Shown here piece after piece: positions 1-13,100 of a stretch of DNA of 64,000 nt. Position 1 is the first letter of the stretch. Each line of letters opens with the position of its first letter. The position numbers and the translations under genes were made by a program. Below the pieces are notes generated by a model that searched no databases, was not told where the DNA came from, and was given only the letters and a program-made list of their open reading frames with translations. This stretch comes from Azadirachta indica. Lineage: Eukaryota > Streptophyta > Magnoliopsida > Sapindales > Meliaceae. The stretch lies in contig CM040441.1 of assembly GCA_022749755.1 (NCBI GenBank), forward strand, positions 6,308,890 through 6,372,889, written 5' to 3'.

Positions 1-565
1 CACATCACTTTCTTTTCTTTAGTCCTGGGTCATTTTGTCCCAGGCCCTTAAATATTATTCATTTCGTACTAAGGTTTCATCGTGGTGAAGATTTCATAAC
101 TTAAATTGCTAGGCATGTCGAGATGGATATTTTCTTGTGGATGCCCAAAAATAGGGCCACGTGGCATGTTACTTTTACTCCTAGAACTCTCATATTATTT
201 ATCCTAATGGGCAGGATAATATCATATACAATCATATAAACATGAAGCAATTATTTGATTTTCCACTAAATATCCTATTATGTGTAAACTGTTGAGAGTA
301 TGAATGATACATGCTGACCTACATATCTTATCAAATTCAAATATTACTTAAAATAATTAAAGTAACAAATTTCCTTCATTTTATGGCATTTTTTCATCTC
401 TTTCTCTTAGTTCTTATAAGCCTATTGATGACTTTACGGAGAAGGAATTATGCCCCCCATTAGTTCAATTAAAAAGTAAATCAACTATTGATTGTCTTAC
501 TATAACAATCCCTCGTGTCACTTTAGCATTGGCCACCATGTTCCCTAATAGGATGATAATGACAC
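1..565. repeat. ~630-bp tandem repeat, copy 1 (5' part)
   Basis: This non-coding sequence recurs three more times at about 7531, 8161 and 8788, a period of about 630 bp. Shared landmarks are a 'tttgtcccaggcccttaaat' block near the start, a 'gatggatattttcttgtggg' block about 120 bp in, 'gggccacgtggcatgtta', and 'aataggatgataatga' near the end. This copy stops at 565, where a retrotransposon begins; the missing end of the unit resumes at 7453. The array probably continues left of the window. I see no coding potential and do not recognise the family. Confidence 0.8.
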
Positions 566-1561
566 TGATATTTTAAATTTTACTCTATGATTATACTTAA
601 ACTATCTATTACTAAGTAATATACTTAGCATTATTTAGTCTGTTTCGAGTATTTGTTTTTCTTTTTAAGCATTATAATTTTATTTTATAGGTATTGACGT
701 GTTTTAACATGAAAGATATGAAAGTGGAGTATAAAAGCACATTTACTAGCCATCCGTATAAATCATAAAGTTTTGTTCTTAGGGACCAAAATGCAAGCAA
801 ATAAGGACTAAAATGTAAAAATATCAAAATAGAGACCAAAATACAAAAGAATCAAAAGAAGAGGGACCTAATTGAAATTAGATGCATAATTTTCATTTGA
901 AGGCTGAATCAATGGCATGCTTATGCCATGCAAATTGCCCCTTGGTAGTAACTATGGTGCAGCCGCGCCATTTACTACCCAGGTCATAATTTTGACTTAT
1001 TTTTTGCCATTAAATCAAAATGAATGATTAGATTTAGTGATATCCAAAGTTTTCATATTTTTCATTTATGAGCCACCATAGCCACTTGAATAACGGAGTT
1101 CTAAGAAGAAAAAAAGAGGATAGGGAGAGAGGGGGAGATTAAGTTAGAGATAGAGAGGGAAAATTCAAGAAGATGAAAGACAGATGCATGAAGTCTTGAG
1201 GATGAAAGCTCAGCAAATCTAGTTTTATCTCTCTCCTTATTTTATTTCATCTTAAATTGAGCAATTTTTGTGTTTATTAAAATTATGTATTTGATTATTG
1301 AATTTTTTATGATTAAACTTGAACTCTTTTCTATGTGTAGCTAGACTTATTTTTTAGAATAATGATTTAATTTATTGGAAGTATCTATTTTCTAATATTG
1401 TGTTATTTGTGATTTAATACAGGGTATTGAGTACTTATCATAATTTTTAATACTTTTAAATATTTGGTCAATATTTAAATAAATTGTGGATTGATATAAA
1501 CTGACAAGTAATTATCAGGTTTAAACCGTATGATAAATGGCATAAATTATATGTTAGACAA
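566..1561 (+). repeat. 5' LTR of the Athila-type element, 3' end missing
   Basis: Direct repeat of 4475-4920 joined to 6411-6975. The match begins at TG (566) and ends near 1560, at 'tatgttagaca'. The 3' LTR continues for a further ~470 bp to 7452, so the end of the 5' LTR and the primer-binding site have been deleted and the LTR now runs straight into gag-protease sequence. Confidence 0.8.
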
Positions 1562-2865
1562 GGACAAGTTAAAGACACCACCAAAAATTCTATGGAAGTA
1601 AGTTCTTCAAAGTCACAATTAGAAGCATCAAGCCCTCCTAAGAAATATGTGCCACCAATATCTTTCCCTCAAAGGTTAGTAAAGTCAAAGAAAGATCTTC
1701 CAACTGACGCGATCTTAGAGCAATTAAAAAAGTTGTTAATTAACATCCCTTTCCTAGATGCAATTCACAAAATTCCGTTTTATGCTAAGCTTCTAAAAAA
1801 CTTTATGACTAAAAAGATAATTCAAAGAGTATGAGAAGGTGATGTTAAATGAAGAGTGCAGCATAATTTTGCAAAAGATATTGCCACCGAAGTTAAAAGT
1901 TTCGAGGAGTTTAACTATGCCTTTAACTATTGTAGATTGTTATTTTGAAAAAGTTTTATGTCATTTAGGTGTAAGTACTAACTTAATACCTTTTTCTATT
2001 TTCAAGAAATTAGGACTTGGTGAAGCTAAGGCAATAACCGTCGCTCTTCAATTGACAGATTGATCGATCAAACAACCAAGAAGTGTAATTGAATATATAT
2101 TAGTCAAAGTTGGCAAGTTCATATTTCCAGCAAATTTTGTGGTGTTGGATGTAGAAGAAGACTATAAAATTCCTCTCATTCTCAGTAGGCCTTTTTAGTT
2201 GCAAATGGAGCTTTCATTGATATTAAATGTGGTGAGTTAACATTAAGGATAAATGATAAAGAGGTTAATTTTAACATTTTTTATGACATGAAATCTCTAA
2301 ATGAGCCAAGCACTTGCTATAGGGTAGATGTCATTGACGGTTGTGTAGTAGATGTTTATGAAGATAGCATGGAGGAGTTTTGAAATAAGGTATACAAGAA
2401 TGCCAAAATTTGTAAAGAGTCAATGAGGTGGCATGATAGAATGGTTCTTGGAGATATTTTGCATTGGTTTATCATGTTTTAACTAGAGATTGAAGTTGTT
2501 TTTGGGCAAGCTTAAGTTAAATAGTCGGATCTGTTCGTGATTGAGAAAGTACTTCCCTTTGGCATGGTTAAATTAAAAGATAACAATAGGCATATTTTTA
2601 GAGTCAACGGTAAACGTTTGAAGTACAATTATGAAGAAGAAGAAAAGAGTGAAGCAAAGATTCCTTATAAAGACCATATTTGATTGAGGAAGAGCCTGGT
2701 CTAGCTGAAAACGTTAAATTTAACACTACTTGAAAGACAACTCAAGGTTTTTAAGAAGGAGAAGATAATCTTTGCGATGCGTGAAGAAGTTATTCAAATC
2801 AGATTCTATCCATTCCTTTTCCTTCTCTTTGCACTTCTAATATTTTATTCCACTTCCAAATTTAG
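1562..2865 (+). pseudogene. Athila gag/protease fused to integrase C-terminal remnant
   Basis: The first part (1592-1834) reads as the end of gag with a proline/lysine-rich stretch. Frame shifts lead into an aspartic protease (about 1839-2300) with 'LGVSTNLIPFSIFKKLGLGE', then 'VIEYILVKVGKF' and 'IPLILSRPF' in other frames; the usual D-[ST]-G is here G-V-S. Shortly after about 2370 the reading becomes an integrase C-terminal tail ('RWHDRMVL' and, further on, 'LFVIEKVLPFGMVKLKD' and 'FRVNGKRLKYNY'). RT, RNase H and the catalytic core of integrase are absent, so some 3 kb has been lost compared with an intact element. Several in-frame stops and frameshifts remain. Not functional. Confidence 0.8.
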
Positions 2866-4474
2866 TTAATCTATTCATGGCATGATCTTAATTTCAAATA
2901 ATGAGGATAATGTTAGGTTACAGTTTGGGGGTAAAGTTGCTTAAAGTAGAATTTTAGGGTAATTTTTTTCATTTTTGTGATATTTTTTTTCGTATTTATT
3001 TCTTGATTTAAGTCGCTTGCTTGTGTTGTGAGAAGTATATGGAAATGAGTTAGCCAATGGCCAATTTGAAGTGATGAGATATTAAGCAAACAACATAATT
3101 TTATTTTTTTTCTAACTAGTTTTCATTTGTTTATGCTCATAATGTATATGCACTTCATGTCAAAATTGTTCAGAATCTTGATTTGATAAATTCACGTAAT
3201 CAGAATATGATATGCAAAATAGTCTAGACTTATATGACTTTTTTAGTGAAATTTCGAGCCTTTGTGTGTTAATTTTGAGTGTTATATGAATAATTTATAT
3301 CTACTCTTGTTATCTTTTTATTCTAATGATCTCATTATGGTTTTTTTTTTTGGCTATTTAGCATGATTTTTCATGTTTTGCATGTAAAATTGATTGTATG
3401 ACACATGAAAAGAGATTCTAGTCTTTGTTTGAACTGTTTAAGCCTTTCCAGCCAACCTTATGCATGCTTCCCTAATTAACCACTTCAAGCCTCATGTTAA
3501 TATCTTTTTCCATAAAAAAAAATCAACAATACCTAAACTAGATAGCTGAAAAGTCTTGGAGTTGTGTGTTATTTGTGTGCTTGTTGTAAAAAAGAAAAAA
3601 GTAAAAAAGTATTAATTGATGCACACTAAAAAAAAGAAAAGAAAAAGAGAAAAGAAGGATAGAAAAAGGGAATAAAGATGCATGGCCTTAATTTTATTGA
3701 GTAACTGGGTCTTTTGCCTAGTTAAGCAATGAGCAGCGTTACAAGATAAAATAAAGCAAAACATAAAAGGAATTGTACTTTGAAAAGGAAAAAAAAAACG
3801 TAAAGATGAATAAATAATGGTGAGATTAGTTGTTAAGTGAAATTTGAAGGTAGCTAGTAGAAACATATGGTTAAGTTCTTGAAGCTTTGAATTATTTTTG
3901 ATCCATTCTTTCTTGTATCTGTCTTACCCATTAGCCTCATTACAACCTAGAAGAAAAGTCCTATGTTGATCTTATATATTGTTTGATTAGTCTGCATCCA
4001 TTTCCATGAAAATTAAGTTAGTAGTATTCCTTTCATGAGATCACCATCATCACATTAGAAATAGCATATTCTTTCAACTGTATGTGAGCTTTGTTCTTCC
4101 ATTAAGAAAATTTAGGCATAATGCTTGTCTTATATACTTTTGAGTGTTAACCCAAATTTTGAGTGTGCTTGCTTGAGAGTGACTATCTTGGTGAGATTTG
4201 GAGTTTTGGACTTCTATGCATGCTATAATTTGATAATGTGAAGGATGATATGATAGACAATATGATATGATAAACGATGATTAATTTATGACTACCACAC
4301 ACTACACATGAGCATATCAAATAAAATTTTGTTAATACTTGGATATTTAAATAATTGAGTTTATATTTTGTTGCATTTTTATTGGCCATGAATCCGTTAA
4401 GTAAGGAAATTAATTTTTACTATTAAGTCTTTTAATTTTTCTTTTATTGGAAAATAAGCAAACGTTAAGTTTGG
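2866..4474. other. Athila 3' internal non-coding region
   Basis: AT-rich DNA between the integrase remnant and the 3' LTR, with no credible reading frame. Two polypurine-like tracts are visible: 'cagtttgggggtaaag' at about 2924 and 'taagtttggggatat' at about 4464, the second directly before the 3' LTR. A long untranslated stretch here is usual for Athila elements, which in intact copies may carry an envelope-like frame; none can be read here. Confidence 0.55.
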
Positions 4475-7452
4475 GGATATTTAGTATCTTAACATTTGCT
4501 ATATGATTATGTTTAAATTATTTATTATTAAGTAGTATACTTAGCGTTGTTTAATCTGTTTCAAGCATTTATTTTTCTTTTTAAGCATTTTAATTTTATT
4601 TTATAGGTGTTGACGTGTTTTAACATGAAAGACATGAAAATGGAGCATAAAACATGTTTGCTAGCCATCTGTAGAAACAATAAAGTTTTGTTCCTACGGG
4701 CCAAAATGTAACTAAATGAAGACTAAAATATAAAAATATCAAAACAAAGACCGAAATTCGTAAGAATAAAAAGAATAAGGACCTAATTAAAATTGGATGC
4801 ATAATTTTCATTTAGAGGTAGAATCAATGGCCCGACTCGAGCCATGCCTATTACCCCTTGGCAATAGCCATGGCGTGGTTGCGCAAAATCATGGCACGCC
4901 TATGCCGTTTATAACCCAGGTGTTGTGTGATTCGTGCAGTGCGTGCGTGATACCCGCAAGTACACGGAATCGTAACAAGTCATATAGTGATAAGAGGATG
5001 TAGATCTCACGAGAAATGTTAATCAATTAAGTATTAAAGGTGATTAATTTATACATTTATTTGAAGAAATTGAAATAATTTGAGTGAAAATTAAAATAAA
5101 CAAAAATTAACTACTTAACCAATTAAATAAATGACTCAATTAATGGAAAAATGTAGGGCCAATGATTTTATCTTAATTAGTCGTATCTAATTCTCCTATT
5201 GACATTACTCTGATTTGATACCGGCATTGTTAATTAATTATCCTATCATATTTGACAGTCTCTTTTGAGATCAATTGAAACTACTTCGCACCTAATAATT
5301 CACTATATCTCTATATAAAATTAATGAAATGAAAGTGCATTACGATTAGTAATAATTTTCAATTAAACTACATAAATTATATTAATATATCTCTGTCTAA
5401 AAGGCAATTTACGGTATTTATCACACATTTTATATATGATATTTACTTCTGAGTTTTTATTAATCCACATTTCATTCAAATACTGGCCAAATATTTAAAA
5501 GCATTAATCATCATAATAAATACTCAATACAAGATATCAAATCAAAGACAACATAATATCAAAAAATGAATGCTTTCAATAGATTAAATAATTACCCTAG
5601 AGAATAAATCTAGGCACATATGATAAAATATTCTAATCCTATAAACATGAATTTAACAAATAATAACATAGCCTATAAATATTTATTTGTTCAATTCAAG
5701 GCAAAATAAGATGAGGAAAGAGATAAAACTATAATTTGAAGAGCCTTTTCCTTCAAGAGATTAAGTTTCCATCCTCTTCTTTTTCCAAATGTAGCTTTCT
5801 CTCTCTAGATTTCTCCCTCTCTCTTTCCCTCTCTTTTTTCTCCTTTTCTTTTCTTGTAAGCCAAAAACCTTTCAAAAGTGGCTCCCTCTTGAAAAAACAA
5901 GAAAACTTAAAAATATCTCAAATTTGGCCACCCATTTTAACTTAAGGGTAAAAAATCATCAAATTTAAAATTAAGTGGCGCGGAAACACTATTTTTGGTG
6001 CAGGGCACTAAGGAGGCAAAAGACATAGCACAGGAGCACCATGATTTGGCGTGGCCGCGCCATTGATTCCGCCAACAAATGCATATCATGCGATACATTT
6101 CAATTAGACCCCTTACTTTTCATTATTTTGAATTCAAATCTCTATTTTAATATTTCTTCAGTTTAGTCCTTAATTGCTTGCATTTTGATCCCCAAGAATA
6201 AAACTTTGTGATTTTCATGGATTTCTAGCGAACATGCTTTTATGCTTCATTTTCATGTCTTTCATATTAAAACACATCAACACCTATAATATAAAATTAA
6301 AATACTTAAAAAAAATAATTATTTAAAATGAATTAAATAATGCTAAATATGCTATTTAATGAAAAATGATTTAAGCATAATCATATAACAAAAATTAATA
6401 TATCATCAGGTCATGTTTTTTGCTCATTTTTTGCTCACTTTTTGCTTTTAAATCAAACTAAGTGGCGAGATTTAGTGGTATCTTAGGTTTTCATGTTTTT
6501 CAATCATGAGTTACCATAAACACTTGGATAATGGAGTTCTAGGAAGGGAAAAAGAGGAATGGAGAGAGAGAAGGGATTAACCTAGAGATAGAGAGGGAAA
6601 ATTCAAGAAGATGAAGGGTGGATGCATGAAGTTTTGAGGATGAAAGCTCTCCAAATTTAGTTTTATCTCTCTCCTAGTTTCATCTCAAATCAAACAATTT
6701 TTATGTTTATTAACATTATGTATTTGATTGTTGCATTTTTTATGATTAAACTTAAACTCTTTTTTATGTGTGGCTAGACTTATTTCTAGGTTAATGATAT
6801 AATCTATTGCAAGCATTCATTTTCTAATATTGTGTTATTTATGATTTAATACATAATATTGAGTATTTATCATAATTTTTAAATATCTGCCTAATATTTA
6901 AATAAATTGTGGACTGATATAAATTGAGAGGTAATTATCAAGTTTAAACCATGTAATAGTCATAAATTGCATGTTAGACAGAAATGTACTACTATGATTT
7001 ATTTAGTTAAATTGAAATTATCACTAATGGTAATGTGCTCTTACTTAATTAAATTTACATTAAAATATAGTAAATTTTTAAGTGTAGAGTAGTTTCGATT
7101 AATCTTGAGAGGGATTATTGAATATGATAGGATAATTAACTAGTAATACTAGTATTAAATCATAATAACATCAATTGAAAAATTAGATGTGACTAATTAA
7201 GATAAAATAATTGGCCCTAAATTTTTCCATTAATCGAATCTTTTAACTAGTTTGTTAAATAGTTAATTTTTGTTTATTTAATCTCCCACTCAAATTGACA
7301 ATCGATTTTTTAGATAAATTCAAACTTAATTATCTCCAATACTTAATTGATTAGCATTGCTGGTGTGTTCAACATCCTTCTTATACTATATTATTTGTTA
7401 CGATCTCGTATACTTGTAGGTATCGTGCACTCACTGCACAAATCTCACAATA
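4475..7452 (+). repeat. 3' LTR of the Athila-type element (interrupted)
   Basis: Bases 4475-4920 match 566-990 and bases 6411-6975 match 990-1560 in the same orientation. The remaining 6976-7452 is the LTR end that the 5' LTR lacks, closing with 'gcacaaatctcacaata'. A reverse solo LTR (4921-6405) splits it. Without that insert the LTR is about 1.49 kb, equal to the length of the nested copy. Confidence 0.8.
4921..6405 (-). mobile_element. Solo LTR of the same Athila family, nested in reverse
   Basis: Bases 4921-5530 are the reverse complement of about 7452-6840, and bases 6030-6405 are the reverse complement of the LTR start (566-930). The insert is therefore one complete LTR, about 1485 bp, in antisense. 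It begins TG (4921) and ends CA (6405). The flanking pentamers CCAGG (4916-4920) and TCAGG (6406-6410) look like a target-site duplication with one mismatch. No internal region or second LTR is present, so this is a solo LTR left by recombination between LTRs. Confidence 0.85.
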
Positions 7453-9215
7453 GGCATCGCATTAATTGCATTCACCTTAGACTCTAAGCAAAGTCAACTC
7501 CTTGCAGTGATTTCTCATCGAGTTTATTTAGCACACATCCTTTTTTTTCTTTGTCCCGGGTGCTTTTGTCCTAAGCCCTTAAATATCATTCATTTTGTGA
7601 TAAGGTGTCATTATGGTGAAAATTTTATAACTTACATTAGTCGACATGTTGAAATGGATATTTTCTTGTAGGTGCCCAAAAATTAGGCCATGTGGCATGT
7701 TACTTTCATTCCTAGAACTTTGACATTATTTGTCCTAGTGGGAAAAATAGAATCATATGGAAACATGACGCAATTATTTGATTTTCCACTACAAATCATG
7801 TTATCTACAAACTGTTGCTAGTATGAGTGATATATGCTGGCCTCCATCTTATTCGATTCAATTATTACTTAAAAAAATTAAAGTAACAATTTTCTTTCAT
7901 TTTAAGGCACTTTTTCATCTCTTTCTCTTAGTTCTCATAAACCTATTGATAACTTTGTAGAGAAGGAATTATGCCTGCCATTGGTTCAAACAAAAAGCAA
8001 ATAAACTATTAGTTGTCTTACTATAACCCTCTCACGTGTCACTCTATCATTGGCCACGATGTTCCCCAATAGGATGATAATGATGCCACATTAATAGCAT
8101 ACATCTCAAATTCTGAGCAAGGTAAATTCCTTACACTGCTTTCTCATCAAATTCACTAAGCACACATCACCTTTTTTTTTAAGTCCTCGGTCTTTTTGTC
8201 CTAGGCCCTTAAATACCATTCATTTTGTGGTGAGATTTCATTACGATGAAGCTTTCAAAACTTACATTGGTGGGCATGTCGAGATGGATATTTTCTTGTG
8301 GGTGCTAAAAAACAAGGCCACGTGACATGTTATTTTCATTCCTAGAACTTTGACATTAATTGTGTTAGTGGGCAAAATAGAATCATATAAAAACATGATG
8401 CAATTATTTGATTTTCCACTAAAAATCATGTTATCTACAAACTGTTGCTAGTTTAAATGATATACATTGGCCTATATCTTATTAGATTTAATTATTACTT
8501 AAAAAAATTAAAGTAACAATTTTCTTTCATTTTAAGACACTTTTTCATCTTCCCTTTAGTTCTCATATAGCCATTGATGACTTTGTGGAGAAAAAATTAT
8601 GCCCGACATTGGTTCAAACAAAAATGAAATCAATTATTGGTTGTCTTACCATAAACCTCCCACGTGTCACTCTATCATTGGCCACAATGTTCCTAAATGG
8701 GATGACAATGATGCCACATTAATCTCATTTACCTCAAACTCTAAGTGAGGTCAACCCCTTGGAGTACTTTCTCATCGAATTTATTAAGCACACATCACTT
8801 TTCTTGTTTTTTTTTTTGTCTCAGGTCATTTTGTCCCAGGCCTTTAATACCGTTCATTTCATGGTGATGTTTCATAGCGGTGAAGCTTTCATGACTTACA
8901 TTGTTGGGCATGCCAAGATGGATATTTTCATGTGGGTGCTCAAAAATAGGGCCACGTGACATATTATTTTTATCCCTCGAAGTTTGACATTATATGTCCT
9001 AATATGCTAAACAGTATTATATAGAAACACGATGCAATTAATTTGATTTTTCACTAAATCTCATGTTATCAACTGTTGCTAGTGTGAGTGATATATGCTG
9101 GCCTAAATATCTTATCAGATTCAATTATAACTTAAAAATTTAAAGTAACAATTTAATATCATTTTTTCCTTCATTTTATGGCATTTTTTCATCTCTTTCC
9201 CTAGATTCTATAAGA
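7453..9215. repeat. ~630-bp tandem repeat, end of copy 1 and copies 2-4
   Basis: The tail of copy 1 (7453-7530) follows the retrotransposon. Copies 2 (7531-8160) and 3 (8161-8787) are full length; copy 4 (8788-9215) is cut short after the 'ttcatctctttccct' block. Copies differ by scattered substitutions and short indels. No open frame is conserved between copies, so the array looks non-coding. Confidence 0.85.
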
Positions 9216-10133
9216 AATTGCAAATAAATTATATTGACAAATCAAGCTTTATATTTATTTATTTATTTATATATAAATATGTATATTTATATGGAGTAAT
9301 ATAGTATTGAAAATTATATACTACAATCATTAATTAACTAATATTAGAAAAGATAAAAGAAAATTAACTTTATTCTTAAACTTATGAGTTTAGACAATCT
9401 TTGATAAATATTTATTGGAACACGGGGAGGTCTTCATACTAAATTTTGTAGAAAAATAAATTATATGCCTTTTAATTTAAATAAAATAGACCTACTAATA
9501 TATAAGATTGGTAGAAGTATTATATATGCACAATAAAGACAATCACTTATACAAAAAATTAGTACAAATTACACTTAAACATATAATTTTTCAATACACA
9601 TACATACACATTAATATTTCTCTTGTTTCTTGTTTCTTCTTTATCTCACTAATATATCAATTTTGTAAATTATTGACTCCCTTTTTATACATGATGTAGT
9701 CACTAAAATCACCGACCTTATTTCTTTAGTATCTTCAATCAATATTTTGGTTCCTTCCATTTTTCTTCTTTTCTAATAAGAAATTACTTCCATTCAGGTC
9801 AAAGATTGTTGCTAGTGAAATTAACTTGAAGATGGAAGAATAAGCTAGAAGATTTTTATTCAAATAACCCAGAAAATTCTAACAATAATTTACACCTTAA
9901 TATAAAAATCCCAGAACTTTTTGTTTGAAAGACATCGAATAAAACGTAACTGAAATCATCGAACACGCAAGAGTTACTCCTTGTCATTTGGTTATCACCT
10001 TCCTTTGTTTAACATCCCATTTTACTTGATAATTCTTGAGATTCCCTGTGATTAGTAAAAGGATTAAGTGTAAAAACAAAAGGTGAAAGAATAAAAGAGA
10101 GAAAGTAATTAATATTTATACCTCTTTTGCGGA
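9216..10133. other. AT-rich intergenic DNA; start of duplicated unit A
   Basis: No gene is visible. From about 9306 ('gaaaattatatactacaatc') the sequence is shared with 24385 onwards, so this marks the left edge of the segmental duplication carrying the receptor kinase genes. Bases 9925-10133 lie just downstream of RLK gene 1 and match 24465-24684; they probably hold its 3' UTR. Confidence 0.6.
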
Positions 10134-13100
10134 TTACACTCTTCTATGTTTAAAAAGGATTTTCCTGGCAGATTGCAATTGATGGAGAGCATCGGTTACA
10201 TTCATACGATCTTGTGGTGATTCCATTGAACATGCAACTCCAATCTTTATCAAAGAAATGAGGCATTCCATTCTGTTATTGTTTCTTGTTTGCCTCAGGC
10301 TATAGTTAGTGGTACTCACGTCTTCATCATCATTTAGAAGAACTGGATCCACAATGTCCATAATCCGATCAGGCAAGGCTGATCTAGCAAAGTTATGAAG
10401 ATTCAAGTCTCCTTCAAACTTTTGATCTGTGGGTTTTTTTCTTGTCACCATTTCTAGTAAAAGAATCCCATAACTGTAGACATCTCCATGTGTAGACACT
10501 TCACTTCCTAAACCATACTCTGCCATGCACACAATTTATATGAACAAGTTATCAAATTTTTGGAAACCAGACTGATTTACCATTAAATAATGGAAAATAT
10601 ATAAAATATCTTAATTTTGGTTACCTGGGGCAGCGTACCCAGTTGTTCCTCTTATTCCGATAGAATTGCTTGTATTTAGATTTGAGATTTCCAGTTGAAA
10701 CCTTACTAGCCCAAAATCACCAACGTGAGCAGTCAAATCATTGTCTAGAAGGACATTACTTGGCTTCAGATCACAATGAAGGATTGGTTCTTCACAGTGG
10801 TGGTGGAGATAATCTATTGCAGATGCCACATCAATTCCGATGCTAATTCTCTGAAGAAGGGAAAGCTTCCGAACTTCAACATCGTCATTCTCTGTTTCTA
10901 AAGTCGGATGCAGCCATGTCTCGAGACTTCCATTTGGCATGTACTCATAAACTAGAGCTTTGAAGTCGTTACCCTGAAAATCTATACTTGAGCAAGATGT
11001 TATGATCTTGACAAGATTTCTATGACGGATATTTCTCAATGCTTTACATTCTGCCATGAAGCTCTTTAAAGCTCCTCGTCGTTGAAGGTTAAGTACTTTG
11101 ATCGCAACAACGGTTCCATCTTGATCAAGGTTTCCTTTATACACCGAGCCAAAACTACCAACACCAAGCAAGTTTGATGAAGAAAACCCATCAGTTGCTT
11201 TAAGGAGACTTTCGTAAGAAACTTTCAAAAGTATTTTTTCCAGTGTAGATGAAGAAGGTTGTTTTTGTTTTCCTCTTCTATTTCTGAGCCAACAGTAAAT
11301 GATAAAGGAGACCAAGAATAATCCCAAAAAGGCGCTTGCGGTTGAGAATATTATTTTTGATGCTCGAGAGATCTTCTTTTTGTTGGGGTTGTTGTTGGTG
11401 CATTTCGGAAGTTTGAATTCAGCTATGCCCCCACAAAGTCTAGTATTTCCAGCAACTGATGCCCCACTTGCATTTGCAAAAATTCCTTTTGTTGGTACTT
11501 GACCCTCCAAACTATTAAAAGATAAATTTAGCTGCCGCAAGGAAAGAGTCTCCAAGAATTGTGGAATTTGGCCAGATAAATTGTTCTGAGAAAGATCAAT
11601 ATACTGAATACCTCTCAAGGAACTTAGGGATTGAGGAATGGATCCATGGAAGAAGTTTCCCTCCATATAAAGGCCTTCGAGACTAGAACAAAGGCCAAGT
11701 TCTATGGGAATTTCACCCGACAAGCTATTATCAGACACATCAATTTCTGATATAGCTATCAAATCACCAATATTCGAAGTTATGGATCCGACCAAATGAT
11801 TTTTGTTAAGATAAAATCCAATTGACAAAGACGTTATGTTAAAAATTTCCGTAGGTATGCTTCCATTAAGGTCATTTTGGGAAATATCCAAGCCTAATAA
11901 TAGTTTTAGTTTTCCTAGACTAGAAGGTATTGCTCCTGATAATTTGTTACCAGCCGAGACAAATTTTTGTATGGTTGATAGGTTTCCCAGGTAGGAAGGA
12001 ATTTCCCCCGAGAGCTGGTTTTGAGAAAGATCCAAAGCTCTTAAATTTTGAAACTTTCCCATTTCCTTCGGAATTTTTCCAGTAATTAGGTTATTACCTA
12101 AATCTAAAAGTTGTAAGTTAACCATATTGCCTATCCCTGAAGGTATGCTTCCATAAATTTTGTTAAAACTTATGATTAAAATACGGAGTTGAGAAGTGAG
12201 ATTAACTATTGAATGAGGTAATGCTCCTGTGAATTGGTTCATATACATGGCAAAAGCATCCAATTTGCTACAGTTGACCAAAGAATTAATAAATCTCATC
12301 TCATCATCTTCGCCAGTTCCTAAATTATTTGAGCCTACATTTAGGAATGAAAGATGCTTCATGCCTCTGAAATCAACTGACAGTTTTCCAGAGAGACTAT
12401 TAAAAGACATTTCAATCCATTCAAGTTTAGAAGAATTTGATAAAGAAATTGGAATGGATCCACCAAAGAAGTTATATGAAATTTGGAAAATTTGGAGATT
12501 GGGAAGATTAAGACCTAAACTTGGTGGAAGACTTCCGTGAAGTTGATTTTGAGATACGGAAAAGACGGTGAGAGAGGAAAGGTTGTATAGGGAGAGAGGG
12601 ATTGTACCGTAGAGATTGTTTGTCCCAAGCGCAAGGAATTCCAACTGTTTCAATAGATTTAATGAATCTGGAATAGTACCTCTAAATGCATTGTATGCTA
12701 AAGATAATCTATGTAGGGAGGTTAGATTCCCAAGAAAAGGTGGAATGCGTCCTGTCAAATTGTTACTACTTAAACCTAATATTTTGAGATTGTAAAGGGA
12801 GACAAATTCCGTCGGAATATTTCCTACTAGGTTATTGCCTCTTAAATATAAGACTCTGAGCCTGAAGCAATAAGACAAATTGGAAGGAATTTTTCCAACA
12901 AGGGAGTTATTGACTAGATATAGAGCTTCTAACCTGAACAAACGGCCAAACTCATGAGGGATTTCACCTTGGATTTTGTTGTCAGAAAGATCCATCTCCC
13001 TTAGGAAGCTAAGGTTGCCAAGGTGTGGAGACAATGAACCAATCAGGCCTCTTGAATGCAGGTCTAAGATGGTGACTCTTCTGTGTCTGTGGCCGCATGT

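Larger units (their letters stand above)
566..7452 (+). mobile_element. Athila-type Ty3/gypsy element, internally deleted (non-autonomous)
   Basis: An LTR retrotransposon inserted in the ~630-bp tandem array. The 5' LTR starts with TG at 566. The 3' LTR runs from about 4475 to 7452 and is itself interrupted by a reverse solo LTR. The internal part encodes a broken gag tail and aspartic protease, then jumps to the integrase C-terminus, so RT, RNase H and the integrase core are missing. A 'taagtttgggg' polypurine tract lies just before the 3' LTR. Flanking 5-mers are GACAC (561-565) and GGCAT (7453-7457); they differ by two transitions and are only a weak target-site duplication. The matching ends of the split tandem repeat support the outer boundaries independently. 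Assignment to Athila rests on the gag-protease sequence style and the long 3' non-coding region. Confidence 0.85.

Noticed and set aside
12229..12540. A 103-codon plus-strand ORF inside RLK gene 1, with a twin at 26775-27086
   Set aside because: It is the antisense of the LRR-coding exon. The twin exists only because the genes are paralogues.
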